Source: Chloranthus sessilifolius
Taxonomy: Eukaryota; Streptophyta; Magnoliopsida; Chloranthales; Chloranthaceae
DNA length: 64,000 bases
Direction: 5' to 3'
Assembly: GCA_021018995.1 (NCBI GenBank)
Contig: CM037593.1
Span: 17,140,088-17,204,087, forward strand
The notes under the pieces are model-generated. The model was not told where the DNA came from. It did no database searches and was given only the letters and a program-made list of their open reading frames with translations. Positions 1-11,990 of the stretch are shown piece after piece (position 1 is the first letter of the stretch; every line of letters starts with the position of its first letter). The position numbers and the translations under genes are program-made.

Positions 1-891
1 GTGATCGAATTGGTTTCAAAAATGGAGATGATCGAGATAGAACCCAATTTGATCTTGTACAATCTGATTGTAGATGCATTAGGCGAATTGGGTAGGCTTA
101 GTGAGGCATTAGGAATGGCTGAGAAGATGCTGGAATTGGGATTGACCCCGACTATTTCCACATATAATTTTCTCATAAAGGGGTTTTACAAAAAGGGTGA
201 TCTTGTTAGCGCTAGTAAGATCCTCAAAATGATGATCTCGAGGCAATGCCTTTCGACTCCCACGACGTATAATTACTTCTTTAGGCATTTCTGCAAGTTG
301 GGAATGATCGAAGAGGGTATAAATTTATATACCAAGATGATCGATTCAGGGTACGACCCGGATCGTTATACCTACCAATTGTTGATCAAGATATTGTGTG
401 AGCGTGATAGATTGGATTTAGTGGTGGGAAAAATCAAGGAAATGAAGTACAGGGGGCTTGATTCGGTCCTCGCGACGAGTACCATGTTGGTCCATTTGTT
501 TATCAAGTTGTGAAGATTGGAGGATGCTTGTTTTGAATTCGACAATAGGATTAAGAGGGGGATCATGCCGCAGTACCTACCTTGTAAGAAACTTAGAGAT
601 GAAGTGAATAAGTTGCAAATGACCGGAATGTCTAGATAGATATCCAATTTGATGAAAACTATTCCTCGTTCAGTGAAGTTGCTAAATACGTATAGAGATG
701 GAGAGGATGGGTTTCGGGAGTTAAAAAGAATGAGATCATCCATTATGAGGTAAGCTCAAGTAATGTCGGATATTTTGAAGACGAGTAGAGACCCAAGAGA
801 GCTAAGTAAGATTCATAATTCGCCAAAGAATGTTGTGATGAGTGCTAATAGGTTGACAGATGATATCAAAAGAAGGGTTTACGAGACATGA
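1..891 (+). pseudogene. SOAR1: PPR protein pseudogene, SOAR1 (At5g11310)-like, 3' part
   Basis: Frame 1 reads through several 35-residue PPR units (for example TYNFLIKGFYKKGDL and TTYNYFFRHFCKLG, then DRYTYQLLIKILCE) and a C-terminal tail containing EFDNRIKRGIMPQY and AQVMSDILKTSRDPREL. This order matches my recollection of the Arabidopsis PPR protein SOAR1/At5g11310, a cytosolic-nuclear negative regulator of abscisic acid signalling in that species. The 5' end lies outside the window. The same frame is broken by stops at 511-513 (TGA), 637-639 (TAG) and 751-753 (TAA) and finally ends at 889-891. No frameshift is needed to follow it, so decay is by point mutation and probably recent. A protein truncated at 513 would still have PPR units but would lack the tail. 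Pseudogene status is therefore likely but not certain. Confidence 0.82.
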
Positions 892-1154
892 AATTGGGGT
901 TTGCCTGGTTGTTTCGGATCGAGGACATTGTAGACTAATTTGCTAAGCTAACTTAATTAATGTCGGATATTTTGAAGACGAGTAGAGACCCGAGAGAGCT
1001 AAGTAAGATTCAGAATTCGCCAGAGAATGTTGTGATGAGTGCTAATAGGTAGACATATGATATCAAAAGAAGGGTTTACGGGTGATGAAAATGGGGTTTG
1101 CCAGGTTGTTTCGGACCGAGGACACTGTAGGCTAATTTGCTAAGCTAACTCATT
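761..1154 (+). repeat. Tandem duplication of the PPR tail (197-bp unit, 2 copies)
   Basis: Bases 761-957 and 958-1154 are near-identical direct copies. Both begin TAATGTCGGATATTTTGAAG and run past the PPR stop codon to GCTAAGCTAACT. The second copy differs by point changes, including a stop in place of a leucine codon (AGGTAGACA against AGGTTGACA). The duplication covers the last coding stretch and the start of the 3' flank, so it arose in place by unequal exchange or slippage. Confidence 0.9.
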
Positions 1155-3429
1155 TTTGAGTTTGTCAGGTGTTGTGATAAAGTCAATAACAATGCTCAAA
1201 ACTCGTATTGTTATTGTTACGTAACAATGAAGAACCGTACTAATAGTAAATGCTAGAGATCGCGCTTGTACAATTGAAGTTCGTGATCTGTACCGTTAAA
1301 TGGGCAGAATCAGATGAGCAATCATGAGTTCTTTACTGGTAAGGATTTATTTGTTTATTTAATATATTAGAATTTCGTTGCTTCTTACTTATATGGCTAT
1401 GAATGTAATAAGTTCCTTAAGGCCATTAACATTCTGATCTACATTATTCTGTTTAACTTTTTCCTCGCAGGCATTGATTTACTTAGTTCTTGTTACAGAT
1501 AAAAAAAGGAAAAATTAGTTAATTGTTCATATTTTCTATCGATCACATCTTGATCTTCCATTTTTTATATTAATGTTTTGTTCAATAAATAACTATCATA
1601 TACGTACAAGAGTCAAGGAATAGTAGTTAGAAGACTACCTTTTTAATATATCTAGTTCTTGTTGCTTAATGAGATATGACCCGAAAGCAAAGTGACAAAA
1701 TATGGGTACAGGTTTGATACAGTGAACTTGATATATTAAGCAACAAGAACTATCAATCATATTGCCTTTTTAAGTATGGGCAGTCCTGAGAAACCTAATC
1801 ATTTTATAGTTTTTTACTACATTTGACCTCAAATTTTACCCATGTTTCTCTCATATACCTAACTAGATCCCAAATGTCAATTTTTCCCCTTAATCATCTT
1901 AAATTATCCAAATGAATTGTTCTTTGAAAACTTGACATTCTGTCGACAAATGGAATTCTCCATCTGAGCCCCTTCTAAAAGCCAATTAAACACCTAAACT
2001 TATTTAATTACCTAATAAAAGATTAACCAACCCTTGATTTATATATTTCTCTAGAATCACCCACTTTACCTCTCAACATATCATTTTCACTAATTCCTTC
2101 TATGTCCTAATCTCTCTTCTAAAATCTCTTTAGATGGGTGACATTTTGCCCCAAACAATGAGGCTTTCTCTTATATTTATCAAAAAAAAAAAAAATGAGG
2201 CTCTCTTATATTTATCAAAAAAAGAAGAAAAAGAGGCTTTCTCTTATAGGATACCGATATCCCAAACATAATAGATGCTTCAGTGAAGTTTTGACATTTC
2301 AAGCTTAAAATGGCTCCTTATCTCACCAATTGCCTATAAATAGATTGATTACCATGGCAGTGTTATTGGCCTTTGGGGTAAGTAGTCCGATGAGTAGTGC
2401 AAGCAACAAATAGGATACCTTGTGTTCCTAGAAACTCGACAAATGGTCCATTGTTAACACCATCTAGACCCATCTCACTAAAGAACTTATTGCCTTTATC
2501 ATATCATTATTTAGTCATTTGAAAAAAAATGACAAAATACCTCTTGCCATCACAAGCAACAATTAGTAAGGAAGCGTAGAAACAATGTGAATTAACAATA
2601 GAAGATCGCTCCAATGAGCTCATATGTCCACCCTCACGGTTAAGTGATTATGTGTTTTGATTGAACACATTTCATTTCATGTTAAAGGTATAAAGGGTAA
2701 TGTCAAGTAAAGTTCAATCCAACTTTAATGAGAGGGTTCATTTAGGGCTTGTTTGGATATAGGGAAAATAGAAGAATACTTAGGTTCGAATTATATTTTC
2801 CATAGTTTTTCGCTGTTTGGAAGCTACTTAAGGTCGGAATATAAAATATAACTTAGATATCAATGAGATAATGTAAGAATATTATTTTACTTTCCCACGT
2901 TTCTCGTGTTTTCAACAGGCTCTTAAAACTTTAAGTTGGATTTCACATAGTTTTAATTAACTTTGTTTAACTTGAATTCAAGGCATTAATTCTCTTTAGC
3001 ACACAATCAATAAACATGAAATAGGCACGGAGATCAAAGGTGTCCCTATGGTATGTAAAAACAAGCACTTAATTATATATCATAACCGTAATAAATGCTA
3101 AACAAATTCATCATATTAAAGCACCCCAAAAAAATAAATCAACATAATAATGCGCAATAGTTGGTCCAAATGATATCTAGTCATGAAAGATTGCAAACTA
3201 ATCATCCTGTACAAAAACAGATCCAAAATGCTGGAGAAATCGGAGTTGTAGATATAGCCCAAAAGATATCCCGAGTCAGGCCGGGTTGGTGGGACATATT
3301 TAGAGCAGAGTATTAGGCTCAATGCAAATTGAATACATGTGAACGGCTCAATGAGGCTACATCAAAGCAATCGTCGCCATACATTACTACTATTCAAAAC
3401 TTTTAACCTCCAGATTGATCAAATATATT
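1155..3429. other. Intergenic AT-rich DNA without recognised genes
   Basis: No coding similarity was recognised. Visible structure: an inverted repeat whose 16-bp arms AGTTCTTGTTGCTTAA (1654-1669) and TTAAGCAACAAGAACT (1736-1751) are perfect, and a local triplication of GAGGCTTTCTCTTATA (2160, 2197 with one gap, 2233) separated by A-rich spacers. The remainder is simple AT-rich sequence. Confidence 0.6.
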
Positions 3430-4296
3430 CAGGGGCGGAGCCAAAAATTTTTCATAGGGTGGTTATCTAATCAATTAATGTTGAAAATTTGTATAATTTA
3501 TTTTCTAAGCAAACACTGAAAAAAAGAAAATATCTACAAACGAAACTAGATACGTAAAAGAAAATCATATATATATCGATTAGGCCCGTTCCAACAAAAT
3601 TGGTCTAATTCAAAATTCCCTCGAAAAATGACTACGAGGTAACATCATCCTCGTCGTCATCCTCCAAAGAGTAGGATAATGTGACAATACATTGTAGGGA
3701 GCCCGTGAGACCATTGAAGCTGTTGAACATATCTCGATGATGAATGGGAAGACCTGACATTTTTTTATTTAATAATTTTGATGCCTTTTTTAAAATTATA
3801 TATGTATTAAGTTTTTTTGGCTTTTTACATATCTTAGTGAATTGATCTAGTGGTAGACTTACTGTTTTGTGAAGGTTAGGTTCTAAGTTCAAACCTTGTT
3901 ATGTGTAATTAATTACTTAATTTTTTAATGTAATTATAGAGCTTATACACCATGAATGTGAGTATGCAGCTCTACAACATAGTGGAGCCCCTTGGAGCCC
4001 TTGTGAGAGAAATCTCTACGAAAAAAACATGAGCACCTAAATATATGGAGGGGAGCTAAAAAATAGGCCAAAATTATGGGATTTAATTAAAAAAATCAAA
4101 GAAGAAATATTTGTTATGAAAACAAATACCATAAAAAAGTTCGTTTGAAGATTTTAAATAATTTTGGGTGGTCAACATAATTTTAGATGGATGAGAATCT
4201 ACTAATATAATTAGGACACCTAAAGCTTAATAACAAATTTCTAAAAAATTTGGGTGGTCAATTGACCACCCAAGTCATAATGTGGCTCCGCCCCTA
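3430..4296. mobile_element. hAT-like non-autonomous element with GGGGCGGAGCCA ends
   Basis: The left end CAGGGGCGGAGCCA and right end TGGCTCCGCCCCTA are inverted copies. Flanking octamers AATATATT (3422-3429) and GATATATC (4297-4304) match at six of eight positions, as expected for a worn 8-bp hAT target duplication. No transposase is visible. A small minus-strand ORF at 3632-3892 has an acidic EDDDEDD end and no recognised family. Near 3845-3895 there are tRNA-like promoter boxes (TAGTGGTAGA and AAGTTCAAACC), which suggests a SINE-type head trapped inside. TIR elements with GGGGCGGAGCC ends are common in plants. Confidence 0.7.
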
Positions 4297-4716
4297 GATA
4301 TATCGAGCTATTGCATGAGGTTATTGTAACTGTCAATAACACTCCCTAGTAGTAGTAGTAGTAGTAGTACCAGTTCAAACTGGTCGGGTCAACCCCAAGG
4401 GTCAAGTGATTTGACCTGCTATGGGTTCGGTTTGAGTTTAGATTTCTAACCCATTGGGTCGAGTCAGTTTGAAAATCTTTCGGGTTGAAGTTTCTTGACC
4501 TCACCGAAACTGACCTGAGTTTTTTCTAATATGGTTTGTATCGTGAGGGTATCAATGACCAGATCGGATTTGGTTTGAGGATAAAATGGGTGTAGACCCT
4601 TCATAGAAAGTGGACCATTCCTATGGCGCGGATGAGTGAGAAAAGGTGTCATGTCAAGCAAGTCAAGCTTGAAGATATAGAATTCTAGAGAGAATTGATC
4701 ATATATTTGGTAAGTA
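4297..4716. other. Short intergenic stretch with (GTA)n microsatellite
   Basis: Holds a GTA/TAG trinucleotide repeat at about 4348-4370 and a GGGTC/GACCC-rich remnant at 4380-4475 resembling the hAT MITE debris seen elsewhere. No gene is seen; the minus-strand reading frame here runs across the LTR border at 4717 and is not a protein. Confidence 0.5.
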
Positions 4717-5395
4717 TGTTGATAAAAAAATGGTATTGATAATGGCTCCAAGGCACATAGTTCACTATGGTGTCTTAAAGACAATAGACGCCCATTCCAT
4801 TGGATAAACGAAGATGCAATGTAGTTCCCAGTGAATCTGCCTTCAGGATACAATAGAGTTCGATTTTGCCAAGAACCGTATGTTCTTTTTTAGATTGCAC
4901 TTTCTAAATAAAGAACCTACCATACAGATTTTCTGATACACAAAAAAATTCTTTAAAAAAATGAATCGAAAGATAAAGGAGAAATAAATATTATTATAGT
5001 TTCTGTTGTGTCTTGTATGTCTTGTGTTATTTTAACGGAGGCCTTATCTCTATTTATAGAGAAATTCTGAATCATTGTGTCTTTTCAGATTACGGTGAAA
5101 AAATTTTAGATCTCTCTTTTCAGAGAGTTATGCCTTTTCGATAAAAAGATAAATCGATTTCACTTGTGTCTTTTCAGAGAGTTGTGTCTTTTCAGATAAC
5201 AGTAAAAAGATAAATCGATTCACTTGTGTCTTTTCAGATTTACGGTAAAGAGATAAATCCAAATTTTAAAAGACACTTCTTTAGAGAAATAATATTTATA
5301 AGTTTGCCATTGAATTATTATCAATATATATAATGATAATTATAAACTTAATTTTAAAATACCAAAATATATTACTACACTAATATATATAAACA
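4717..5395 (-). repeat. 3' LTR of the copia element
   Basis: Pairs with 6912-7636. Shared landmarks in order are TGTTGATAAAA, GGCTCC.AGGCA, repeated TTGTGTCTTTTCAGA segments (about 5060-5290) and the AT-rich end with ACTAATATATATAA. The internal TGTCTTTTCAGA repeats occur in both LTRs, so they predate the insertion. Confidence 0.85.
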
Positions 5396-6089
5396 ATCTC
5401 CCACTTGTTTTAAAATTAAAAAAAAATTATGTATCAGAGCGATCATACTAAGCATCATCAGAGGTACCGATCGGTTTGAACCTTTGATTAGTACATACAA
5501 TTCAAAGTCTGTAAGGACTTTAAGTAGTTTATAGCTTTGAACTTAAAACATGTCTAACAAATCGAAATTACATATACACTTACTCTGACCTAAATCATTA
5601 GTGACATAAGGCCTACGCTTTACAGCCATACGCTAAAATCCTGATTTCATGAGTATCTCAGAGAGATGACTGAATCTTTGTTGAAGCGGCTTCACTTCCA
5701 TACTCATATAGGTGAATCTATCATGGGTGCTCTTGTAACTATTTTATCACCCCAATAAATGAATGCCTAAAGAATCATTAAGAGTTAAACTCATCCTCTC
5801 ACGTTACAAGGGATGTGCACGAAATTTAATACTATAAGGATGACCAATAGGTAGCATACCTTTGTGCACTTTCAAGGGTTACATAGTGGTTTCTTATCTC
5901 GTTGAACTTAGGACTTGGGATCTCTAACTCTACTAAATTGAGGTTTAACTACTATGCCTTTAAAGATATCGGTCTTAGGCCTATCCCCCTCAATATTTTC
6001 AATACTGTATCTTTGGGTAGTATTTTTGTAAGCTTCAAAGCTACTCTGCCTCTTTTGCTCCTGCAAACAAAGTTATATATTCTGATTCC

Positions 6090-6395
6090 ATACTTGAATC
6101 AGAAAGACATGTTTCTAGACCCCCACGATACTACTCCTCCTACCAAAGTAATAATCCATCGGCTTGTGGATTCTGAATTAGAGGAGCTAGAAATCAAAGT
6201 AACATCAGTAAATCCCTCTAAGAGTTCATGTTTGCCACTATATTGTAAAACTATAATGCATAGTTCCTTTCAAGTATCTTAATATCCTATGAGTAGCTTC
6301 CCAATGTTCTAATCCTGAATTGTAAGTAAATATACTCAATACCCCCATTATAAATGCTATATTAGGTCTATTACACTTCATTAAATATATAAGAC
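6090..6395 (-). pseudogene. Copia reverse transcriptase C-terminus and RNase H remnant
   Basis: On the minus strand from about 6393 the sequence reads SLIYLMKCNRPNIAF, then GLEHWEATHRILRYLKGT. This is the characteristic copia motif that links reverse transcriptase to RNase H. Further on, STSRWIITLVGGVVSWGS matches the copia RNase H segment usually written KSTSGYVFxLGGxxISW. Several stops and frame changes interrupt it, including a stop just after the LKGTMHYSF segment, so no protein can be made. Confidence 0.8.
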
Positions 6396-6911
6396 TTCTA
6401 TCTCAGTGATGATAAACTATAATTCTTGAACTTGTTCAAGTATCGATTTATCTCCAACCATCTTGAAATCAAAATATTTAGAATCGATTTATCTCCAACC
6501 ATCTTGAAATTAAAATATTTAGAGATTAGAAAAGCCTGTATACCTATATCTTCAATTGGATACTTCTTCGCTAATGAATATCAAAATATTTAGTAATAGT
6601 GCACTTACAAAATATGTTGAATAACATATCGTTCAATGCATTGAGGATGTGGTCCGATAATCCTGATTATCTTCTAAGCATTTGAGTCGAGCATTCGATC
6701 CTCCACTAGTCGTACTTCCCACTATTTTCGCTACAGAAATTGGTGGACATGGTGTAGTGACGACGTAAGCAATCTTGAATTGTCGCAAGATATATTGTAC
6801 CTTTTACTGTCATCTTTTAAAATTTTATCTGCTAAATCAGTCAAGTTTGATGAGATCTTAATTCATGAATTTTATGCTCCGAGTCATTAGAACGATCTAT
6901 CGTTTTTAAAT

Positions 6912-7636
6912 TGTTGATAAAAAATTGATATTGATAATAGCTCCGAGGCATGTAGTTCACTATGCTGTCTTAAAGATAATAGACGCTCCCACTTCATTAG
7001 ATAAGCGAAGATGTAATAGAGTTCCTAACGAATCTGCCTTCAGGATATAACAAAGCCCAGTCCTGCCAAGAACTATATGTTCGTTTCTAGATTGTACTTT
7101 CTAGAGAAAAACCTGCCACATAGATTTTCTGATACACAAAAAGATTCTTAAAAAAAAATAAGAATCGTAAGAGGAAGGAGAAATAGATGTTATTATAGTT
7201 TCTGTTCTGTCTTGTATGTCTTGTGTTATTTTAGTAGAGATCTTATCTCTATTTATAGAGAAATTCTGAACCATTGCGTCTTTTCAGATTACGGTGAAAA
7301 GATCTCAGATTTGTGTCTTTTCAGATAGTTGTATTTTTTCGGTAAAAAGATAAATCGATTTCACTTGTGTCTTTTCAGAGAGTTGTGTCTTTTCAAATAA
7401 CAGTAAAAAGAAAAATCGATTTCACTTGTGTCTTTTCATATTTACAATGAAGAGATGCTAGACTTGTGCTTTTTTAGATTTACAGTGAAGAGATAAATCC
7501 AAATATGAAAAGACACTTCTTTAAAGAGATAATATATACAAGTTTTTCATTTAATTATTATCAATATATATAATGATAATTATAAACTTAATTTTGAAAT
7601 ACTAAAATATATATTACTACACTAATATATATAACA
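6912..7636 (-). repeat. 5' LTR of the copia element
   Basis: Direct repeat of 4717-5395, slightly longer because it has an extra copy of the TGTGTCTTTTCA segment near 7440. It ends at CA followed by the target duplication AAGTA. Confidence 0.85.
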
Positions 7637-8147
7637 AAGTAAGTAGTAGCTATCTTTTGTCAAGGTAGATCACCCCATTGCCCTTCAAAGGATTAATCTC
7701 CTACCTTTGGTGTTTTTTTCGTTGATATTAGAATGAGGATAGTGTTATACAATTTTTTTTATAGACAATTTTGCAGGCAACTTATGTGGTACGTGCAAGT
7801 GGTATTTGGTTTACATCGGCGCCCAACACTGCTGACCACTCACGTTCTCGCTACATAAAATTGTCTATCAAAATTTGTCCACCATTTATACTTTTCATTC
7901 TGATTTTTCGTAGAATGAGAATGGCTGAAAGACATTGAATGCAACCTTCTTGTAGTTAGTGCACTAGGCACTCTCGCTTTCAGCGGGAGTGGGAGAGATA
8001 GATAGATGGTAGGTAGTCTTATCACTATTTTGGGGAGATTGATTTATGGACTCAAACCTAGAGAAGGCGAGGAGATTTGATTCTGCCTGGTCTCTACTGC
8101 TCAGTTGAATCGAAGGGCCTGGCCATGATTAAGCGATCGCTAGCCCA
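7637..8147. other. Intergenic DNA with a small inverted-repeat element
   Basis: Between about 7759 and 7869 the arms TATAGACAATTTT and AAAATTGTCTAT form an inverted repeat around a GCAGGCAAC..TGTGG core. A related core (GCAGGCGGCTGATGTGGCACG) sits in the foldback element at 60340-60495, which suggests a repeated family. No gene is recognised. Confidence 0.5.
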
Positions 8148-8684
8148 GTGGACCTTGCTCGATGTACTCATCAGACAGAATGCAAGGGCTTGCATGCCGG
8201 ATTAGCAATCCATACTTTTGAATACGCAAAGACAGTAAGAACGGTCCCTGCTGATTTGAATTCTTTATATATACGGTTAGATACACTTTGTAAGGAAGGA
8301 CATGTGAGAATTGCATCGGGTTATCTGTTTCATAGACGTGAATGGGACCTGTCCCGTGTACCCAATCGTATAACATTCTCCTCAATGGATGGTTATAATC
8401 GAGGAAACTCTGCAATGTTGAACGGCTATGGAATAATCTGAAGAGAGAGAACACTGCAATTCACAACTATTTACACGTATAATTCTCTTGTAAAGGGGTT
8501 TTGTAAAAAGGGCGATCTCGTTGGCGAGAGTAAGATCCTCAAAATGATGTTTTCGAGGCAATGCCTTCCGACTCCCACGACGTATAGTTACTTTTTTAGA
8601 AATTTTTCTAAGTTCGGAATGATCGAAGAGGGTATGAATTTATATACTAAGATGATCGATTTCGGGTACGACCCAAATCGTTAA
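8148..8684 (+). pseudogene. Second PPR pseudogene copy, internally deleted SOAR1-like
   Basis: One frame from 8148 reads LDTLCKEGHVRIASGYL, typical of an upstream PPR unit of the SOAR1-like protein. After a TGA at 8439-8441 it continues in frame with TYNSLVKGFCKKGDL and SKILKMM, then TTYSYFFRNFSKFGMIEEG, which parallels bases 155-369 of the first copy. The PPR units normally between these parts are missing. It ends at DPNR plus a stop at 8682-8684, where the homology also ends. The copy is therefore a partial duplicate with an internal deletion and one stop. Confidence 0.75.
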
Positions 8685-8819
8685 AAAAAAATTACCGAAA
8701 ATTAACGAAAATTTTGAAATTTCGCTGAAAATTATCGAAATTATCGAAATTTTCATTAAACCCCCTTTTCAGCAAATTTCTCAAAATTTCACCAAATTTC
8801 GATAAAATTTGTTACTATG
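8685..8819. mobile_element. hAT-like MITE remnant (CATAGTxACAAATTT family), right end
   Basis: The sequence is full of AAATTTCG and CGAAAATT segments and ends at AAATTTGTTACTATG, the inverted form of the terminal repeat seen intact at 19107-19503. The left terminus is not present: the element starts abruptly at the end of the PPR pseudogene. Confidence 0.55.
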
Positions 8820-9134
8820 TTAATACAAATTAACGAAAGTATATATTAAAGAAAAATGTAACACAAAAAGAGAAAAACTAAATAGTAGAATGTACTCGAC
8901 GGATAATATTTTAACATTTTTTATTACTTTAACTGTCATTGAATCTTTCACTGTAATTTTTTTGCACTTTAACAATCTTAAAAAGTTTTAAAAATAGGTT
9001 CATTGGATAAGCCTCGTCGAATATATCAAAATTGACAAGGCGTTTACAAAAAAGGGACCTGTAACGAGCCTGAAATCGTTATTTTAAGTTTGGGTCATTT
9101 AATAGTAAAAATTTGTATATATAGAAGGGACCTT
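8820..9134. other. Intergenic DNA, nothing recognised
   Basis: AT-rich sequence with no coding similarity or clear repeat structure that I can see. Confidence 0.4.
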
Positions 9135-9488
9135 GCCCACATTCCAGATCTCTTGAAAACCATTGAATCATATGACGGAGATTTTTTTTCACACATATCT
9201 TTCATTCAATAGACCTTGAGATCATGGTGTACCTATCAAACAGTCGGATTGTGATTCAACGTGTCATAGATCCCAAAAAAATGCCATAAACTCACATTTG
9301 AGAGTGATGTGTGTCATATGATTCAAGGGCATTTTTTGGGGATTTTGTGACACATGGAATAAAAAATTGATCGTCTGATGGGTGGGTCATGATCTGAAGA
9401 TTTATTTTGTAAAAGATAGGTATGAAAAACGATCTCTATCATCTCATTGGAAGGAATCAATGGTTTTCAAGGGGCCTGGGATGTGGGC
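9135..9488. mobile_element. Foldback (MULE-like) element
   Basis: Left and right arms are long imperfect inverted copies. The left reads GCCCACATTCCAG, CTTGAAAACCATTGA, GAGATCATG; the right arm in reverse complement reads GCCCACATCCCAG, CTTGAAAACCATTGA, AGATCATGA. The core is related to elements at 25094-25502 and 59990-60265 (motifs such as GATGATGGAGAT and ATCTTGAGATCAT). No transposase is visible. Terminal repeats this long are typical of Mutator-type non-autonomous elements; the class is inferred. Confidence 0.65.
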
Positions 9489-11880
9489 GCTTTCGGAGAA
9501 CGCGTGGGCGTGTTTAGAGGTACCCTAGATATAAAGGATTTGGTTAAATAAATCTAGTCCAGTCAAAATTGGGCTAGGAAGTCTACTGGGTCAATACATA
9601 TGGCCGGTCTGACCCAGTAAGGCCAATGACCTGCATCGATCCAACCGAGACCCATTAAAAGAATATACAAATATGAGACCTGAGAAGAGTTTAACCCACA
9701 ACTTGTTAGGCAAAAAGTAAAACAACACTAGTCACTTAACCAACTAAACAATTATATTGATTAAATGATGTTTGTCCATTAAAACTTATATTAAGTAATT
9801 AGATGATAAAGACTTCCAAAATTTGGGGGCCTAAAATGGCCGCCTCTTGATCCTTGGCCCAAGGCCGGTCTGGGTGTGTTATTGATATCAGGATCAAAGT
9901 TTCATGAGTTTATTTTAAAATTTTCTCTTTATTCTTTCTCTCTCTTATAATTCTTTCTTTACATATAACTATTAGCTATCGTTTGGTAATGCATAATGAT
10001 TTGAATTGAAGGGCAATAAAGAAAGACTCCACAAACTATCTAATCTAATACTTTTTCATATAAAGCTCTCTTTTAGCGATGCACAATGATTTGAATTCAA
10101 ATAAAGAAAGAAAGGCTCAAACAAACTATATAATCTAATATAAGAAGGAATCTACCCTAAGAAATTAAGGGCCACATTCCTTTAGGTGGCAACAAATTTG
10201 TCAAAAGAAACATATTTTTTTTTTGACTTTCCTCGCATGCATGCTCCTCCACATGTGCATCCATGCAATTAGAATTATCGAGTTTCTGCATTATTGTGAT
10301 TGATCAAATGGACCGACTCTCCTCACCATCATTTAAACATGAAATGATTTTTAAATCATCTTACACTATTGATTGGCTTATAATTTTCAAAATCTATACA
10401 ATCAAAGTAATATATCATAAATTGAAAGGTTAACCGTCCAAAAATTACATTTTTTGAGAGATTCAATTCATCTAATTTGTGCACTCTAATACCAATGATT
10501 ATTTTTAATTTTGATGACTGATATTAAAGTTCAACGATCAAATGATTTACATCCACTTAGAAACATAATCTTTTGGTTGAGACAAGTTCTAATGATGAAT
10601 TGTCACTTGGACAATTTATATTGATCATAGATGTGTGCCACATGACACAATAATAAATCAAGCTTCAATGGTGTGAGATAATAAATGTTATTTTAATGGT
10701 TTAAGATTATTTAAACACTATTTGGTATTTAAATGTCGGTCAAGAGCCATTATCCCTTATAGGTTTTCGGTTGACAATATTACAATTTCAAGGTCGATGT
10801 CTCAAGTCCAACTTACCAATTGAAAAAGATATATCTCACTCATTTAAGATAACAAAACAAGATTAACCCTAATTATTAATGCATATAGAAGTTAGGGGTC
10901 TCGACCTGGCCCAATTCAACTTGCAATGGGCCGCTAAAGTAAGTACCCGATATATAAATGGAATGGCCCCGCCGGTTCAATTAGTAAGCTCGGTTGGGTG
11001 TGGGCTAATTCCATAAGCCCGATTAAAGATCGACCTATTTAAGCTTGGCTCAAATCCAGCCCGAATCGATCAAATGAGTTCTTTTATGTCAAAATTTTCC
11101 GATCGGCCCGTTTCCCGGCCCAACGTGGTGTTGGCATGAGTTATGGTAAGTATAAGTAGGGCCGATTCATAAATGGGCTAGCTCAACTTGATTAGTAACC
11201 GAGTTATGTACAAGCTTGCTCTAAGAGGCCCGACCAGAACCTGACCTGACCCTAATAGAAGTGTAGATCAATTTATCTCTCGACAACCGAAAATCAGTTC
11301 AACTCCAGTCCATCGTAAATATGGCCCAAACCCGAACTGAAGCAATCCATTTGCAGAAGCCCATGGGCCAATGATGCCCATTCCCAACCCTAAGAATCCT
11401 ATCACCAAATAAACCCGATTTTTTCGGTCTTTGGTTTTGTACACCCCAAACCGAAGCCGAATCAAAACTCATTCGGTTTGGTTTGGTTTATTTATTGAAC
11501 CAAAATCGAAATCAATCCGATTCGATTTAGGTAAAAAACCTATTTTTAGGGTTTTTTTTCTGTTTTTTCGCGATTTTTTTTTGTTTACTTAGCCTACCCA
11601 CTTTGGTTTTTGGTTTCAAGCCATCCAAAAGGTTCGGTTCAGTTTGTGTCGGGTTTCTATACAGTTCGATTCCATCGGTTTTTGATTCGGTTTCGGTGTT
11701 CTGATCAAGATTTGCATCCCTACCAAATGTGATAATCAGTTTCAAGGGTCAATTTTCGTCAATTTAAAAAAATATTCATAAAAGAATAGGGACTTTTCAG
11801 TAATTTCAATGGACCACTCCATTTTGGATTATGCACCTAAGTCAGCAGTGGGCACGATGTCTACTTGACTAAAAATTCTT
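9489..11880. other. Intergenic DNA with worn hAT-type GGGTC-rich debris
   Basis: There is a local duplication around 10010-10140 (two copies of AATGATTTGAATT and AAACTAT.TAATCTAATA). GGGTC/GACCC- or GGCCC-rich stretches lie at about 9560-9660 and 10890-11240. A stretch rich in TTCGGTT and CCGAA at about 11268-11725 ends in GATTTGCATCCCTA, which resembles a common plant hAT terminus. No gene is recognised. Confidence 0.5.
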
Positions 11881-11904
11881 GAAAAAAGGTTCCGCTTCTC
11901 CTCC

Positions 11905-11990
11905 CTCTCACGTGCCTCGTTCTCGCACGTGACACTTGCCCCACATATAAAACAAGAAATTAGAAAACCCTCTCTCTCTCTCTCTCTCTG
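11905..11990 (+). promoter_or_regulatory. Putative core promoter of the TIFY8-like gene: two G-boxes, TATA box, CT tract
   Basis: Two CACGTG G-boxes (11909-11914 and 11926-11931) are followed by TATAAAA (11946-11952) and a (CT)n tract (about 11970-11989) of the kind common in plant 5' leaders. The spacing suggests transcription starts around 11975, giving a leader of about 160 bases. G-boxes are bound by bHLH and bZIP factors, including MYC-type partners of TIFY/JAZ pathways. Their use here is inferred. Confidence 0.6.

Larger units (their letters stand above)
4717..7636 (-). mobile_element. Ty1/copia LTR retrotransposon, internally deleted, with target duplication
   Basis: Two direct repeats of about 0.7 kb (4717-5395 and 6912-7636) form the LTRs. 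They start with TG and end with CA when read on either strand, and the element is flanked by the perfect 5-bp duplication AAGTA (4712-4716 and 7637-7641). Read on the minus strand, a polypurine tract AAGTGGGAGAT (complement of 5397-5407) lies just before the 3' LTR, as in copia elements. The internal region is only about 1.5 kb and keeps fragments of the reverse transcriptase end and RNase H. Gag, protease and integrase are missing. No clear primer-binding site was found. The LTRs differ by many substitutions, so the insertion is old. Confidence 0.88.

Noticed and set aside
1654-1751. Hairpin as a microRNA precursor
   Set aside because: Only 16 paired bases in each arm with a 66-base loop, and no further arm pairing; too weak to call.
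4464-4853. 129-codon minus-strand open frame
   Set aside because: It runs across the copia LTR border at 4717 and has no recognisable motifs; a chance frame.
7840-8025. Small minus-strand frame near the second PPR copy
   Set aside because: No motif; overlaps the end of an inverted-repeat element.
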